The notes beneath the pieces were generated by a model. The model saw only the letters and a list, made by a program, of their open reading frames with translations, was not told where the DNA came from and did not search any database. Below are positions 11,601 to 22,659 of a stretch of DNA of 64,000 nt, piece after piece; within the stretch, counting starts at the first letter, position 1, and each line of letters begins with the position of its first letter. Both the position numbers and the translations under genes were made by a program. Where the stretch lies: contig NC_057923.1 in NCBI RefSeq assembly GCF_018873765.1, positions 9,684,413-9,748,412 on the forward strand, written 5' to 3'. The stretch is from Telopea speciosissima. Its lineage: Eukaryota > Streptophyta > Magnoliopsida > Proteales > Proteaceae.

Positions 11601-13008
11601 TTTGTGCATCGACTCTTGGAGAGGGCCTATCTACTTCACAGTGAAGGCCAAAATAGACGAGGTTGATGGTTGTAATCTATGAGATCTGTACACATTGACT
11701 AAACAACCTTGTCTAATGTTCTGTTTGGGCTCCACTCCCATAATATTAATGTGTGAACAGTGCACAAAAAGCAGTGCCCGAAAAGAATCCAATTTTCCAT
11801 CACTTTCTCATCTATATCCACCATACGGCTAATAATTAACAACATACTACAAGAAATAAATTATATGACTGTTGAATACTTATATTTTTTAAAACAATTA
11901 CACTGCCTGTATCAATTTCTCACTAAATCAACTTAATCACAATGTTTCCACGTCAAATCACTACTCTTGCAATTATTTCTTCCAAGTCACATGCTCCAAA
12001 CAAAAGCAGCTGTAAACAGAACACAAAGTTTCTTCCCTCCGCAATTGAAAGTGTTACATAGTACCATTACTACCATCCAATAGAGAATAGATCCCATCAA
12101 CAAGGTGGCATATTACCCACTAACTTTATAAAGATCTATTGAGAGTTTAGAGTACAGCTAGAATGTAGGCAAATGGGACACTTTTTTTTCAATCACATTT
12201 TGCCCCTTCTAGACCAAAGCATAATGGGGATGTAGGCAAATGGAACACCTTTTTTCTACGAGGAAGGAATAAATCAAACTTATAATGCATTGGTCTTCTA
12301 GCATGCAATATTAACAGGTTGAAATTCATGAAATATTGTCACTATCCATTAACTCTGTTAACAATCGGACTATGTGCTATCCAATTTGACCCGATAACGG
12401 ACATTGCAACCACATTGCCTTCATAAGCATATTGATATGGTTGCTTCAAGAATTAGAGAATATCAGTACCTTCCAAAACCTTAAAATAAGCAACTGTTTT
12501 GATCATTACTAGTTTATGAAAAGATACCCCTGCGAACTTTGGCATTATGATGAGATGTCTGATGAAGTAACTCTTTTAGTGTCAGACCCTTTTTGTTCAC
12601 AGCTAAACCCGCTTTATCCGATGCCACACTCTGTTCGGGGAGAATAATTGCTGCTCACCTCGAATATTAAGCCAACAAAATTCAAAAAAAAAAAAATTTA
12701 AAAAGACACACAGATTAGCAATCACTAATGAGACTGATAAAAATTGAGGGCATGGTGGCGGAAGGCAATCAAAGATAGAGCAATTTGAACCTTTGGACTT
12801 GATTTCAGTGTTGGTAGCATTCTTAGGTGGCGGGAGTTTTCGACCGATCTTCCGCTTTATTTTCTGCGAGTTGCAACATGATGAAGCTAGTTAAAATCAA
12901 AAACAATATTTAGAACACGCCAAAGTGAATAGATAACAGAGAGTAATGAATTACATTGAAATCCACACCCCGCTGCTTCTTCGAAGAAGGTGGTTTAGAA
13001 CGCACCAT
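8609..13008 (-). CDS. IPI1/TEX10-type ribosome biogenesis protein, 5' exons only (truncated)
   Basis: The exons encode the N-terminus of the plant homologue of yeast Ipi1/human TEX10, an ARM-repeat protein of the Rix1 complex needed for 60S ribosome maturation in the nucleolus. Exons on the - strand are 13008-12955, 12863-12791, 12650-12528 and 8874-8705. All have GT-AG borders and the reading phase is kept. The start reads MVRSKPPSSKKQRGVDFN, then KIKRKIGRKLPPPKNATN, AIILPEQSVASDKAGL, LTLKELLHQTSHHNAKVR, DALIGIKDLVHKYPAELKLH and KLRERISDEDKAVREMLYQ, ending FPGSKE at residue 140. The next family segment (xQGPFISLMMAYIF-like) is not visible to the left. Reading through the last donor adds about 31 unrelated residues and stops at 8609. 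The full protein is several hundred residues longer, so this looks like a truncated duplicate or a gene fragment. No stop lies inside the homologous part. Confidence 0.75.
9780..9990 (+). mobile_element. RTE LINE fragment with RT catalytic motif
   Basis: The + strand reads CMMLSDDIDFIDKTREGLTA and LWENFLESNSSKVTRTKTEE, the degraded counterpart of the RTE reverse transcriptase block around the catalytic FADD (here LSDD). A stop lies inside. It sits in the long third intron of the IPI1/TEX10-like gene, antisense to it. Confidence 0.75.
10025..10370 (-). mobile_element. Probable L1 LINE 3' end, antisense
   Basis: The + strand starts with a T-rich run (10033-10048), then 'gcaataaagaaagcatattt'. 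In antisense this looks like a LINE 3' UTR ending in poly(A). An open - strand stretch follows to about 10366, but I cannot assign a domain to it. The call rests on tail structure only. Confidence 0.35.
11118..11410 (+). mobile_element. RTE LINE 3' fragment
   Basis: Translation with frame changes gives a GHVHRRSGNAPPQRSELKEL-like run, a GRQEMGWIKTMRKGMNTFGL-like run and a short tail ending 'gtagcaggcataaggttgag'. This matches the RTE C-terminal tail seen elsewhere in the window, but from a divergent subfamily. It lies in the third intron of the IPI1/TEX10-like gene. Confidence 0.6.
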
Positions 13009-13470
13009 ATTCTATACGAAAGAGGTAAACTGACAAACAAATTAAATTCAAACAAGTAATGTATTCGAATAAAATTTCAGTCTTCGATGAGAATAATTGT
13101 TCTTTGTATTCTGAATTTCTGGCAATGAATGAAGGTCAGACAACAACTTCTCAACGAACACACTTCTGGGCAACAAAACCTCCTAGAATCATAATAAACA
13201 ATGGTTAGAACTACGGAAAGTGGCGCGGTCTGAGCAAACAACAAGTTTAAAGAGAAAGGGGTTAGGGTTTAACGGAAGAGATACAAGAATGAGAGCAGGT
13301 TTCACGGAGGAGGAGGAAGTTACTGGCAGTCTTCTGCTTCGATAACCAAAGAGTGGTGTTATGATTCAGAGCACCACTGATGCATCAGGCAGCGGCAAAG
13401 GCCCAAGAGGGGTCGATTCTGTATTTTCGTTCAACCGACTCCGCGGTTCCGCCATTATGACTAATGAGGG
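13009..13470 (-). promoter_or_regulatory. 5' UTR and promoter region of the IPI1/TEX10-like gene
   Basis: This is the sequence immediately upstream of the start codon at 13008 on the - strand. It contains GA-rich stretches (13258-13320) of the kind common in plant 5' leaders. No TATA box is convincing. The region is bounded on the right by a GATTCG-rich repeat. Confidence 0.3.
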
Positions 13471-13645
13471 TTTTAAGAATAGAGATTCGGATCGTTGAAT
13501 CGGCCGTGGCCGATCCCGATTTTCATCGACCGATTCACACCTGTAAACCCTATAAATCTATTTGAATCCGACAATCGATTCTAGGGTTCTTGAGCAGCAA
13601 TTCAGGCCGATTCACCAATGACTGATTCCGTCCCCGATTCCGCTT
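13470..13645. repeat. Motif-saturated repeat (GATTCG/CGAATC)
   Basis: About 170 bp are packed with GATTCG, GAATCGG and CCGATTC words on both strands. The left end (GGTTTTAAGAATAGAGATTC) and the inverse right end (GGTTATAAAAAGCGGAATC) resemble each other as degraded TIRs. I see no matching target duplication. Confidence 0.5.
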
Positions 13646-13786
13646 TTTATAACCTAAACGCAGTTGAGTAAGGCGGTAATAGGAGGTTCACCCGGTCGGG
13701 TACGTACACTAAGTCGTTTTACTACCTGGTAAAATGGCTACGCCTCTGTTTGGTTGCAAGTGAGAAAAAAAGGGGGAAGGGATTTC

Positions 13787-13896
13787 GGATTCGTGCATCA
13801 ATTAGTCAAATAAAGAGGGCGGGGGTGTTATGATCATTTCAGATTCGTGCATCAATTAGTCAAATAAAGAGGGCGGGGGTGTTATGATCATTTCAG
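13787..13896. repeat. 54-bp tandem duplication
   Basis: The unit beginning ATTCGTGCATCAATTAGTCA and ending in GGGGGTGTTATGATCATTTC occurs twice in a row with a period of 54 bp and almost no differences. This indicates a recent duplication. Confidence 0.85.
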
Positions 13897-13924
13897 ATGA
13901 ACATTTTTGCATAAATGACATAAC

Positions 13925-14835
13925 AACAATAAACTCAATCTTATCCCAACTTAATGGGATTGGCTACATGAAACTAATCAAACAAAGTAAATAAAAACTG
14001 TGAGATGAAAGAGAAGAATGGAAAAATGTATGTGAAGTGAAAAGTGAAAAATGAAAAAAGACAAATGAACAAAGGAAAATACAATAAAAGTGACAGAGGA
14101 AAGAGACACAATCCAGCAAATCAAGAGAGTATCTCACCTTAATAGGATTTGCTACATGAACCCTCCAATAGGCTCTATCCGATGTCATACATGGTACGAG
14201 ACTTAAACTATACATGTCATTTCTCACGACTTCTCCTATGGTCATTTTAGGATTGTCCTTCGCTCTTTTAGCTCCATCAATCAGAATCATATCAGTTCTC
14301 TTTACTGGGGCGACCCTAGGCCTCCGTTGAACATGATCAAACCACCTCATACGACTCTCTCAGAGCTTGTCATTGATCAGAGCAACTCCCAAGTCAGCTC
14401 TGATACAATCATTCTTTACTTTTATCCTTCCTTGTTTTTCCACATATCCATCTTAACATTCTCATCTCCGCCACACAAAGTTTCTCAGTATAACACTTCT
14501 TAACTAGCCAACATTCTGCCCCATTCATCATACACAGGCGAACAATGGTCTAATAGGATTTTCCTTTAAGTTTTAAATGAATACGTTGATCACATAGCAA
14601 TCCGAACGCACCTCTCCACTTCAACCATTCAACTTTAATTATCGGTGAGACATCATCTTCAATGTCACCTTCCTTATTTATGATTGATCCCAAATATCTA
14701 AAATAGTCACTTTGTATTATTTCCCTTTCCTCAATTCGCACTATATCAATATCCATCATAATGTAACTAAAATTACACATCAAATACTTCGTCTTTGTTC
14801 TACTAATCTTAAAGCCTCTTGTGTTCCGGGGCTGA
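13925..14835 (-). mobile_element. RTE LINE, 0.9-kb 3' fragment
   Basis: On the - strand the copy begins near 14835 with a degraded KTKYLM-like stretch, passes the FRYLGSIINKEGDIEDDV block (14640-14700) and KLKGKSY, then MLRWICGKT-like words, MRWFDHVQRRPRVAPVKRTD and KMTIGEVVRNDMYSLSLVP. It ends in a tail whose antisense (+ strand) is 'cttatcccaacttaatggga' at about 13940. It lacks the RT catalytic core and carries stops and frameshifts. It is the longest RTE copy in the window. Confidence 0.85.
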
Positions 14836-14881
14836 TCTCCATAGCTCTAATCAATCTGACACAAGCTATGCATAAAAACTT

Positions 14882-16401
14882 GAGTAAATTACTCTAACCT
14901 CCCCTAACCTTTCTGACAAATACGTAAACCTCCCCTACTTGTCAAACTTCATTGCACTTAACCCTAATCCATTAGTATTTTAAGGTTGGTTAACGGAGAA
15001 ATTGGAAAATTTATTTTTTAATAACCCTAAGAAAATACCTATATTTAGGAAGTTACCCTTTTGCTCGTCGTCATCTTCTACCTCCCAAAACCTCTCAACT
15101 CAACTCTAACCTACAAATCTGATCAATCTACCCACCTCCCATCCTGCGCAAAGAAAGGAATGGGTTAATCCTTGCCGGCCTATTATGGTTATTTAAATCC
15201 AAAATAGTTTTCTTTTTTTTTTCCTTCTCCAATTTCCTTCCTCTTCTCCTTCTTTTAAATTATTTTCTTTTTTTTTTTTCTGGTAGAGGGCTACTTTATC
15301 CTGTCAATATGGAATTTATAACTCGTCTTGGTTAACTTGCAAAGCAACTAAAATTCTGGTCGAACAGTTCCTTGTGCCTTTACTGCAACTTCATATGACA
15401 ATTCTTATCCAATTATTCTCTTTCTTGATTCCCAAGAATTTCTTCATTGGAACCACATATAGAAAAAAAAAAAAAAAAAAAAGGTTTTTGACAAATGCCC
15501 CCTACAATTTTTCTAATTGTAAACCACTCTGAAATAGATTGAAGTACTCAAGCGAGAGTTTGATCATAAGAAGAACATGAAGAAGAAAAGATGGGTTCAA
15601 AACCTAACCAATTTGAGGAATTTATTTTCAATTTCAACCCTAATCGATCTGGGGAAGATTGAGGGCATTTTGGTCATTAGATTCTTTAAAACTAACATCT
15701 AACGTTTCAAATTAACAATAGGGACCAAAGTGCTACAATGTTTTAAAAGTAGAGGAGAGTTTGCAATTAAAAAAGTTATATGGAGGCATTTAGACAAATG
15801 AGTATTTTCAGGGGGACATTTGTCAAAAACCCAAAAATAGAATGTATTGTCATCGTGGATTCTTTGATTAAGATCTAGGAGGAGGGTGTTGTTTCAATAT
15901 TTCCACATTAATAGACTATTCTGGGTGAACAAAAGTTTCCAAATCTCTTTTCAATGTACTTTCATTTGGTTAACAATCCGTCAGCATATTCAGAGGTCTC
16001 ACGACATCATCCATTTCCCCATGCCTTTCTGATTTTGGGATTTTCTCTGGAAATGGACGTCGACTAGTGAGAAGATGGTGCAAAGGCAGTAGAAAGAGAC
16101 GGGTTGCAATTGCTCACTTCGTAAACGACTGAGATGAAAAAGGGGGAATTTGTGGGTCTTTGTTGTTTAGTGGAGTCCATTATCGTACAAAAATGGACTT
16201 CAACCCTCTCCCCTCTCTTTTGGTTGTTTATAAGTAAGGATATTTTGGTCACAACAGGTTTTTTACTAATATCGTTAACGGAGTGGGGTTAAGTGCAATG
16301 AAGTTTGAAAAGTAGGGAAAATTTGAGTAATTGTCAAAAATGTAGGGGGGGGGGTTCGCCTATTTATCAGAAAGATTAGGGGAGGTCAAAGTAATTTACT
16401 C
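14882..16401. mobile_element. Mutator-like non-autonomous element, 1.5 kb
   Basis: The left end reads GAGTAAATTACTCTAACCTC and the right end is its inverse, with about 85-90% match over more than 50 bp and further matching segments to about 110 bp. Both flanks carry a perfect 9-bp duplication, TAAAAACTT, at 14873-14881 and 16402-16410. A long TIR beginning with G plus a 9-bp duplication is the signature of Mutator-like elements. No transposase reading frame is present. The interior is low-complexity T/A-rich sequence and holds a second TIR element at 15483-15832. Confidence 0.85.
15483..15832. mobile_element. TIR element nested in the Mutator-like element
   Basis: The left end GGTTTTTGACAAATGCCCCC is inverted at the right end as GGGGGACATTTGTCAAAAACC. 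The left flank is a run of about 20 A and the right flank is CAAAAATAG, so a 9-bp target duplication inside A-rich DNA is likely but cannot be proved. The element is about 350 bp and non-coding. Confidence 0.7.
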
Positions 16402-16505
16402 TAAAAACTTTTATTGTAAAATAATTTTACAAATCCATAAAGCGAAATTAAAAAACTAAATTTAGTATGTTTTGAAGTTAATTATACCATCATGTGAAGT
16501 AAAAA

Positions 16506-16694
16506 GGGAGAAAGAATGCCACTCAGTCGCGTAGCCCAACGTGTACCTGCACCTTGACACAATCGTGTGTAAAATGATCGGTGCACTCCTTGGAAAGGCG
16601 AAGAGGATTAAGGGTGCGATAGGCATTTTACGTGCGACTGTGTCTGGGCTCAGATACACGCTGTGCTGCACGAACATGTGGCATTCCTTTTCCC
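16506..16694. mobile_element. Mutator-like MITE, foldback
   Basis: This 189-bp element has arms that pair for roughly 75 bp. The left GGGAGAAAGAATGCCAC matches the inverse of the right GTGGCATTCCTTTTCCC. The flanks carry AAGTAAAAA and AAGTAACAA, an 8-of-9 duplication. It is non-coding; apparent open frames on both strands are a by-product of the palindrome. Confidence 0.75.
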
Positions 16695-17446
16695 AAGTAA
16701 CAATTACAAAATTTCCACTTATGTATGGATTTAATTCAACTCCCTTCCTCTTATTTTGCTTACAACCAAGCATCAAGTGGAATCTACTAAGTGTTTTAAA
16801 AAACTTACCGATTATTGCTTGCTTTCAAATTTATACGGTAAAATACACGTAACTCCCTAAAATGCACCAAATATTCTTCATAGCCATAAGGTTCTGACAA
16901 GTCCGCATGCACCTCTGCAAATTTCACGTACCACCCCTACTTTACCCCTTAAAGCCATTTAAGTCCACCGTTAATTTTGGGGTAAAATTCCAACATCTAT
17001 ATAGATACATCCTTGTTCTTATCATGTGACTTCAGCAATTGTAAGTTGCAACTGTGTTATTTATTGCCCTTGTTTTATTTTTATAAATTATTAAAGCTTT
17101 TCATACCCATGAGCAGATACCGAAGCTGTTGACGACCGAGACGAGCTGCCCTGATCCTTGTAGAGTAGAATGTAGAGGAGGAGATTCCACGTGGGCTCTC
17201 TCTTTTTTTTTATTTTTTATGAATAACGACCCTACCCTGTCTGCATTAGTCACCTTCTGGTCTGCCTCTAATATTTTCTTTCCATTTTCCCGAATAGTGG
17301 GTAAGGACCAAACATTAGCAGGATATAGAAATGGATTCATGACATATTCCTCTCCTAGTGCTCGCCATCTTTGACCTTGTTACTAAAACCATAAGAACTG
17401 GGGTTCATCTGGAACTCCTTCCACTAAATTCTGTCCAATCGAAGCC

Positions 17447-20400
17447 ATGTTGTCGTCGTCGTCGTCGGCAACGTTATGCTGTCGGCATATGTGCACGGTG
17501 TTCTTATGCTTTGTAGTGTTAGGGTTCGGTTTGAATTTTGGTCATGCGTTCAAAGTTCCTTTTAGGGTTAAGGACGTTCTTCCGGTTCTGCCTCACCAGA
17601 TTTCATGGCCTGTGCTTAATAATCTTCACAGTGCTGTTGATCTATTACCCTTTTTTGTTGGGTCGGTTTCTCCCAACAACGGATCCATTGAGTGGACGGG
17701 TTCTTGCTTTCATGGTAATGATGCTCGGTTCGATTTAACTAATGGTGAAAACGGTGAACAGGGACTGGGTGGAGGGATTCTCTATCTAAAGGTCTTTTCT
17801 CTGCTCTTTTATTCTATTATACTTGATATTTGAAGTTATCATTTTTTCAACTTATTGTTTCGTCTGTGCTTTAGACTTTAGAGTCGTTGTCAATTAGTTC
17901 AATGAATTAAATTCTTTTTCTCTTCTCACCACTTAAGTTTATAGTTTATTTGAAGTCTGAAGATCTGTCATATAACTTTTGGGATCAAATTTATTCTTAG
18001 ATTGTCGACCTGCAGGTTTGGATATTTTTATCCCCCTCTTTACGATGTCTATTAATTGTCCTTCTCATAGAAGAATCCCATAGCCTGGTTTTATGCTTGT
18101 GAGCTATTTATTCATATTTCCATCATATACTCGACAAGATTCAATCATCACAATTAATAGTTTTTCTTTGACTGACCCATTAGTTTCCCTCAGCTATAGT
18201 GGGGTACCTCATCTTTTTTTTTTTTAAAACAAAAATTCCCTGCTGGATGTTGTAGATGTGCAATATCTTAATACTGATACATTGCCTCTGTATAATTGGT
18301 CCATGATCATCCTTACAAAGAGTTGAGAGAGTAACATTCTTTTTTTTTTTGTGGGGGGGGGGGGGGGTGGGGGTGGACTGTAAACAAACAATTTAGTTGT
18401 CAAGAACTTATACATATTTCCTAGCTTGTGCATATGCTTATTGCTTTGTTGATTTCCCCTCTTTCACAGACCAGTGAAGCTCACAGCTGGACTTGCCTCT
18501 GTATAATTGGTCCATGATCATCCTTACAAAGAGTTGAGAGAGTAACATTCTTTTTTTTTTTTTGGGGGGGGGGGGGGTGGACTGTAAACAAACAATTTAG
18601 TTGTCAAGAACTTATACATATTTCCTAGCTTGTGCATATGCTTATTGCTTTGTTGATTTCCCCTCTTTCACAGACCAGTGAAGCTCACAGCTGGACTTGC
18701 ATGGACCTTTATGTATTTGCAACACCCTATAGAGTAACATGGGATTATTATTTCTCTGCTCGGGAGCACACTTTGGAGATCTCGTCATGGGAAGAGCCTG
18801 CAGAATTGGAATATGTATGGTGGTGTTCTTGATTTGACGAATTCCACATTATATTTGATATTTTGATTGCATAAATATGACATTCTCAGTGACCATTGAT
18901 CAGGTAAGGCAGCATGGGATATCTATATTTCTCATGCCATCAGGAATGTTGGGAACCTTTCTTTCTCTGCTTGATGTCTTGCCTCTATTTTCAAATACTG
19001 CTTGGGGTCAGAGTGCTAACATGGCCTTTTTGGAGAAACACATGGGAGCATCATTTGAAAGACGCAATCAGCCCTGGAAAGTAACAATCAATCCAGAGGA
19101 TGTTCATTCTGGTGATTTCTTAGCTGTGTCAAAAATCCGTGGGCGATGGGGTGGATTTGAGACATTAGAGAAATGGGTAACAGGTGCATTTGCTGGACAT
19201 ACAGCAGTTTGCCTGAAGGATGAATTGGGAAATTTATGGGTTGGCGAGTCTGGACATGAGAATGAAAAGGTACGTGAATTATAATATACAAATTGCTTGC
19301 CAGGAAATGTAGGATAGTTTATTTGTAGGAATTGCATGCTATGAAAACCAGGGTAAGTTACTAGTAGGAATTGCTTGCCAAGAATAGCATGACTACGTAG
19401 GAGTACAGCTTAATCTGCCTGCAAAGTAAATTCTTGTGATGCAGCTAGTGCTACTTTATTAGCTTTATGAGAATTAGTTTTGTTCCTTTGACCAACACTG
19501 TTTGATTGTTAATGGGTCTTGTATGTTTAAAATTTTATGAGCATTAGTAATTTGTCAGTGAATCACACGCTTATCCATGTGTCATAAGCTATAAGTTTAT
19601 TGTATTGTAAAGTTGTTGTGGCACAGGGAGAGGAAATTATAGTGGTAATTCCATGGGATGAATGGTGGGAATTGGCACTCAAGGATAGCTCCAATCCACA
19701 AATAGCGTTGCTTCCCTTGCATCCGGACGTTCGTGCAAAGTTTAATGCCACTGCAGCATGGGCATATGCTCGGAGCATGACAGGGAAGCCATATGGTTAC
19801 CACAACATGATCTTCAGTTGGATTGACACCATGGCGGACAATTATCCACCTCCTCTCGATGCTCACTTGGTATGTGTCATCATAAGACATTATATATGTT
19901 CTAAGATATTTGTGTCAATTTACTAGCTGAATGTTAGGCTTTTCGTGGAGGCATAATGCATGTGCTTTTTGCTGCTGTTTTTCTCAGAAATGGAATTTTC
20001 AAGCAAGTTTTTTCTGATTGTGTAGAACTTGATGAGTGAAATAGGAGTTTTTATCTGCAAAAGGATATTGTGAATGACATCATGTATTGAGTGTTGTGTG
20101 TATATGAGGTTGGCTGTAAGAGTGTTCCACCATTCTACTGATTTAGGGCCATATGTTCTGTTGAGTCGACCGGTCATTTCCTACCTTTCCACTTCAACAA
20201 TAGTCATTTTGGCTTCTCCTCTTCCTTTTAAGGTCTTCAAATTGCAACATTTACTCCTCCATGGTCTTCATTGCACATTGCATGACCGTCGACTTCCCCT
20301 CATCTTGTCTCCTTTGGTGCTATTCCTATGTATGCATTTATGTACACACATGGATTGTATGTAGAGACACACACATTACTTTTAAAAAAAAATGTTGACT

Positions 20401-22320
20401 AGATATTACTTTTATATCTAATTCAAATAATTGTGTTTGGTGTTTTCCAAATAAGATATAATTCAGGCAGACAATTTCACCTTATGATTGATTGGGTGAT
20501 GCTCTTTGCTTAAGATTGTTGCTTAATTTGTTTTAGCTTTTTCTTCATCAATCTTTTGTTACTTAATGGAGGGAGACCAATATATTCTGAGCTGGCATTT
20601 TTTTACTCTCTACTTTTGTAGGTACTTTCTCTGATGTCCATGTGGACTAGATTGCAGCCAGCCTATGCTGCTAATATGTGGAATGAAGCTCTTAACAAGC
20701 GTCTTGGTACTGAGGTATATGTTGCTTCTATTTGTAGATCATTATATTTTTTATTCTAGGACTGCCTGTGTTTGTTGCATGATATGTATATACCTTCATT
20801 TTTTTTTTTGGTTGGTATTTGTATCATGCCAATTTGCCATGTCACTTTCTACTTTGTGATAAATTTCAGTCCGCGAACTATGCCATAAAGAAAAGTAATG
20901 CCCTTTTGGCCCAATTTTTCATTACATTGGTAATCTCCACATCAAGATGTGAGACTAGTGGCTGCATTTCCGTCTCCCATGTGAATTTTATAGCAGTATT
21001 TGTACCTTCACGTAGAATTACTAGTACAGCCGTACGGGTTTATGTGGATTTGTCTCTCCATTAATCTTCCAGTAAATATTCAATGCTGAGGAGTTCAGCA
21101 AGGTCCTACAGTGAGAATTTGATGGTTAATTACAGTAAATAAACCTGGAAAAAAATTCTGAAGGAAAATCCCATTTAATCAGATTCAACAGCCCACATCT
21201 AACAGAATGTATCGAAAACTTTTGGAAACAAAAGAATGAAGGTCAGAAAGATTGTGGAAGACAAATTATTATAGCTGTCAAAGAAGTGGTCAAATGTATG
21301 TGTGTGTGTTTTGGTATAAAAGTTAAAAGTCTACTGTGGCTGTATTGGGGAGGAAGTTGTTGAAAGGGAGATTATGCCAATTGAATCTATCAGGGAGGGG
21401 GGAAAAAGCCAATTCAGATGGAATGGTAAGCCTAATTTAACAGGTATCATTAAGAAGGTAACTGTGCTGCACAATTCTTCTGCTTTGTGAAATTCAAGTT
21501 CTAGGAATTTTGTTTTTTTGTTTTTTTTTTGGGTGATGAATAGCCATAATTTATTACCAAACCAGGAAAATAGGATACTCAGATAATATACAAAACCACC
21601 ACCAAGCAGCCAAAGGCTAAGACTACCACGGGGCACTACATAATTGGGAAAGACCCCAAATACAAAGACCACCCATAGCAAGCTCGTTGGCCAGTGAATT
21701 GGCCAATCTTCTCCTGCCAAAATGATGAATTATTCAATTGAATTTGTGCACCTGACAACTCTTTGAATTATTTTCATTTGAATTCTACTCCTATGCATGT
21801 TTGTTTCAGGGATTGGATTTACATGGAATTCTTGCTGAGACTGAAAGGCATGGAATGACCTTCGAGGAATTACTTGTCATCCCAGAACAAGATGACTGGG
21901 TATATAGTGATGGGAAATCAACAACCTGTGTTGCATTTATCCTTGAAATGTACAAAGAGGCTGGTATATTTGGTCCTTTTTCCAGCTCTATTCAGGTTAC
22001 GGAGTTCACCGTAAGTACCAAATGCCTTCATGTCAGGGTTTGCCTCAAGTTTCATGCCTTCTTGCTTGTTGTGGTTTCATCTGACATGGCTGCGTTACTG
22101 CATACAGATTCGTGATGCTTACATGCTTAATATATTTGAGAATAATCGGACACGCCTACCAAGCTGGTGTAACGGTGATGATGGCCAATTGCCGTTCTGC
22201 CAGATTCTTGGAGAGTATCGCATGGAATTGCCTCAGTACAATACCATTGAGCCATATGCCAAAATGAATGAGAACTGCCCTTCCCTACCACCAACTTACG
22301 AAAGACCAGTAAGCTGTTGA
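17447..22320 (+). CDS. Plant conserved protein, likely permuted papain-like (NlpC/P60, YiiX-type) fold
   Basis: The gene is complete. Exons are 17447-17791, 18674-18814, 18904-19269, 19627-19869, 20622-20714, 21810-22010 and 22108-22320, all phase 0 with GT-AG borders, giving 533 residues. The N-terminus has a hydrophobic stretch (about residues 15-34) that could be a signal peptide or anchor; a second one (about 167-191) is in ISIFLMPSGMLGTFLSLL. Conserved blocks are WTCMDLYVFATPYRVTWDY, SGDFLAVSKIRGRWGG, GAFAGHTAVCLKD, VVIPWDEWWELAL, YGYHNMIFSWIDT, MSMWTRLQPAYAANMWNEAL and SDGKSTTCVAFILEMY. It belongs to a plant family of unknown function. The order GDF (near 231), His261 in AGHTAV and Cys436 in STTCVAF is the His-before-Cys order of circularly permuted NlpC/P60 hydrolases. 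That is my inference; the family and exon model are much surer. Possible roles are amidase, thioesterase or acyl-lipid hydrolase. Confidence 0.88.
18282..18700. repeat. Tandem duplication across an intron-1/exon-2 border
   Basis: A unit of 204-211 bp beginning TTGCCTCTGTATAATTGG occurs twice. It includes a T/G homopolymer, the pyrimidine tract, the AG acceptor and the first 27 bases of exon 2 (TSEAHSWTC). The first copy runs to 18496 and the second to 18700. Only the second copy leads into the rest of exon 2; the difference in length lies in the T/G run. Confidence 0.9.
21505..21720 (-). mobile_element. L1 LINE 3' end, antisense, in intron 5
   Basis: The + strand has a long T-run (21511-21530), then GGGTGATGAATAGCCATAAT. 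In antisense this is a LINE 3' end finishing in poly(A). The - strand is open (KLWLFITQKKNKK at its end), but this is 3' UTR-like sequence. It lies between exons 5 and 6 of the 17.4-22.3 kb gene. Confidence 0.55.
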
Positions 22321-22507
22321 TAATCACCCTAGCGAAGTTGCTGTTATGTGGGGTCCTCAAAGATGCTTTTGCTTTGATGTTGGAGATTATCAGCACTGAT
22401 TTACTGGAGATGTCTATGGGCGGACTTATGCAATATGTACTTTTTCCACCTTTAGGTCTTCAGTCTGTACATATTATTTTCCCCTTAAATACAGTTGACA
22501 CGTTTAA

Positions 22508-22659
22508 GAGGGCAGACCTCAGTACAACGGTAAGGTTGCTCCATTGTGACTTACTGGTCGCGGGTTCAAGTCGAAAAACAGCCTCTCTGCGAAGTGGGGG
22601 TAAGACTGCGTACATTATGTCTCTCTCCTGACCCAGCCTCGTGCATTGGGTAGGACCTT
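22508..22659 (+). mobile_element. Au-type tRNA-derived SINE with perfect target duplication
   Basis: The body has a pol III box-B-like GGTTCAAGTC near 22563 preceded by a degraded box A, then ACAGCCTCTCTGCGAA, GGTAAGACTGCGTACATTAT and GTGCATTGGGTAGGACCTT. These are the hallmarks of the Au SINE family of angiosperms, which ends in a short T run. A perfect 17-bp target duplication, ACAGTTGACACGTTTAA, flanks it at 22491-22507 and 22660-22676. It sits in the 3' flank of the preceding gene, possibly in its 3' UTR. Confidence 0.9.

Noticed and set aside
16462..16852. Overlapping open frames of about 100 codons on both strands
   Set aside because: They lie over a foldback MITE (16506-16694). The mirror-image peptides are a result of the palindrome and resemble no protein family.
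22508..22659. A possible tRNA gene (box A/B-like GGTTCAAGTC)
   Set aside because: The 3' body, T-rich end and 17-bp target duplication identify it as an Au-type SINE; no cloverleaf with an anticodon arm forms.
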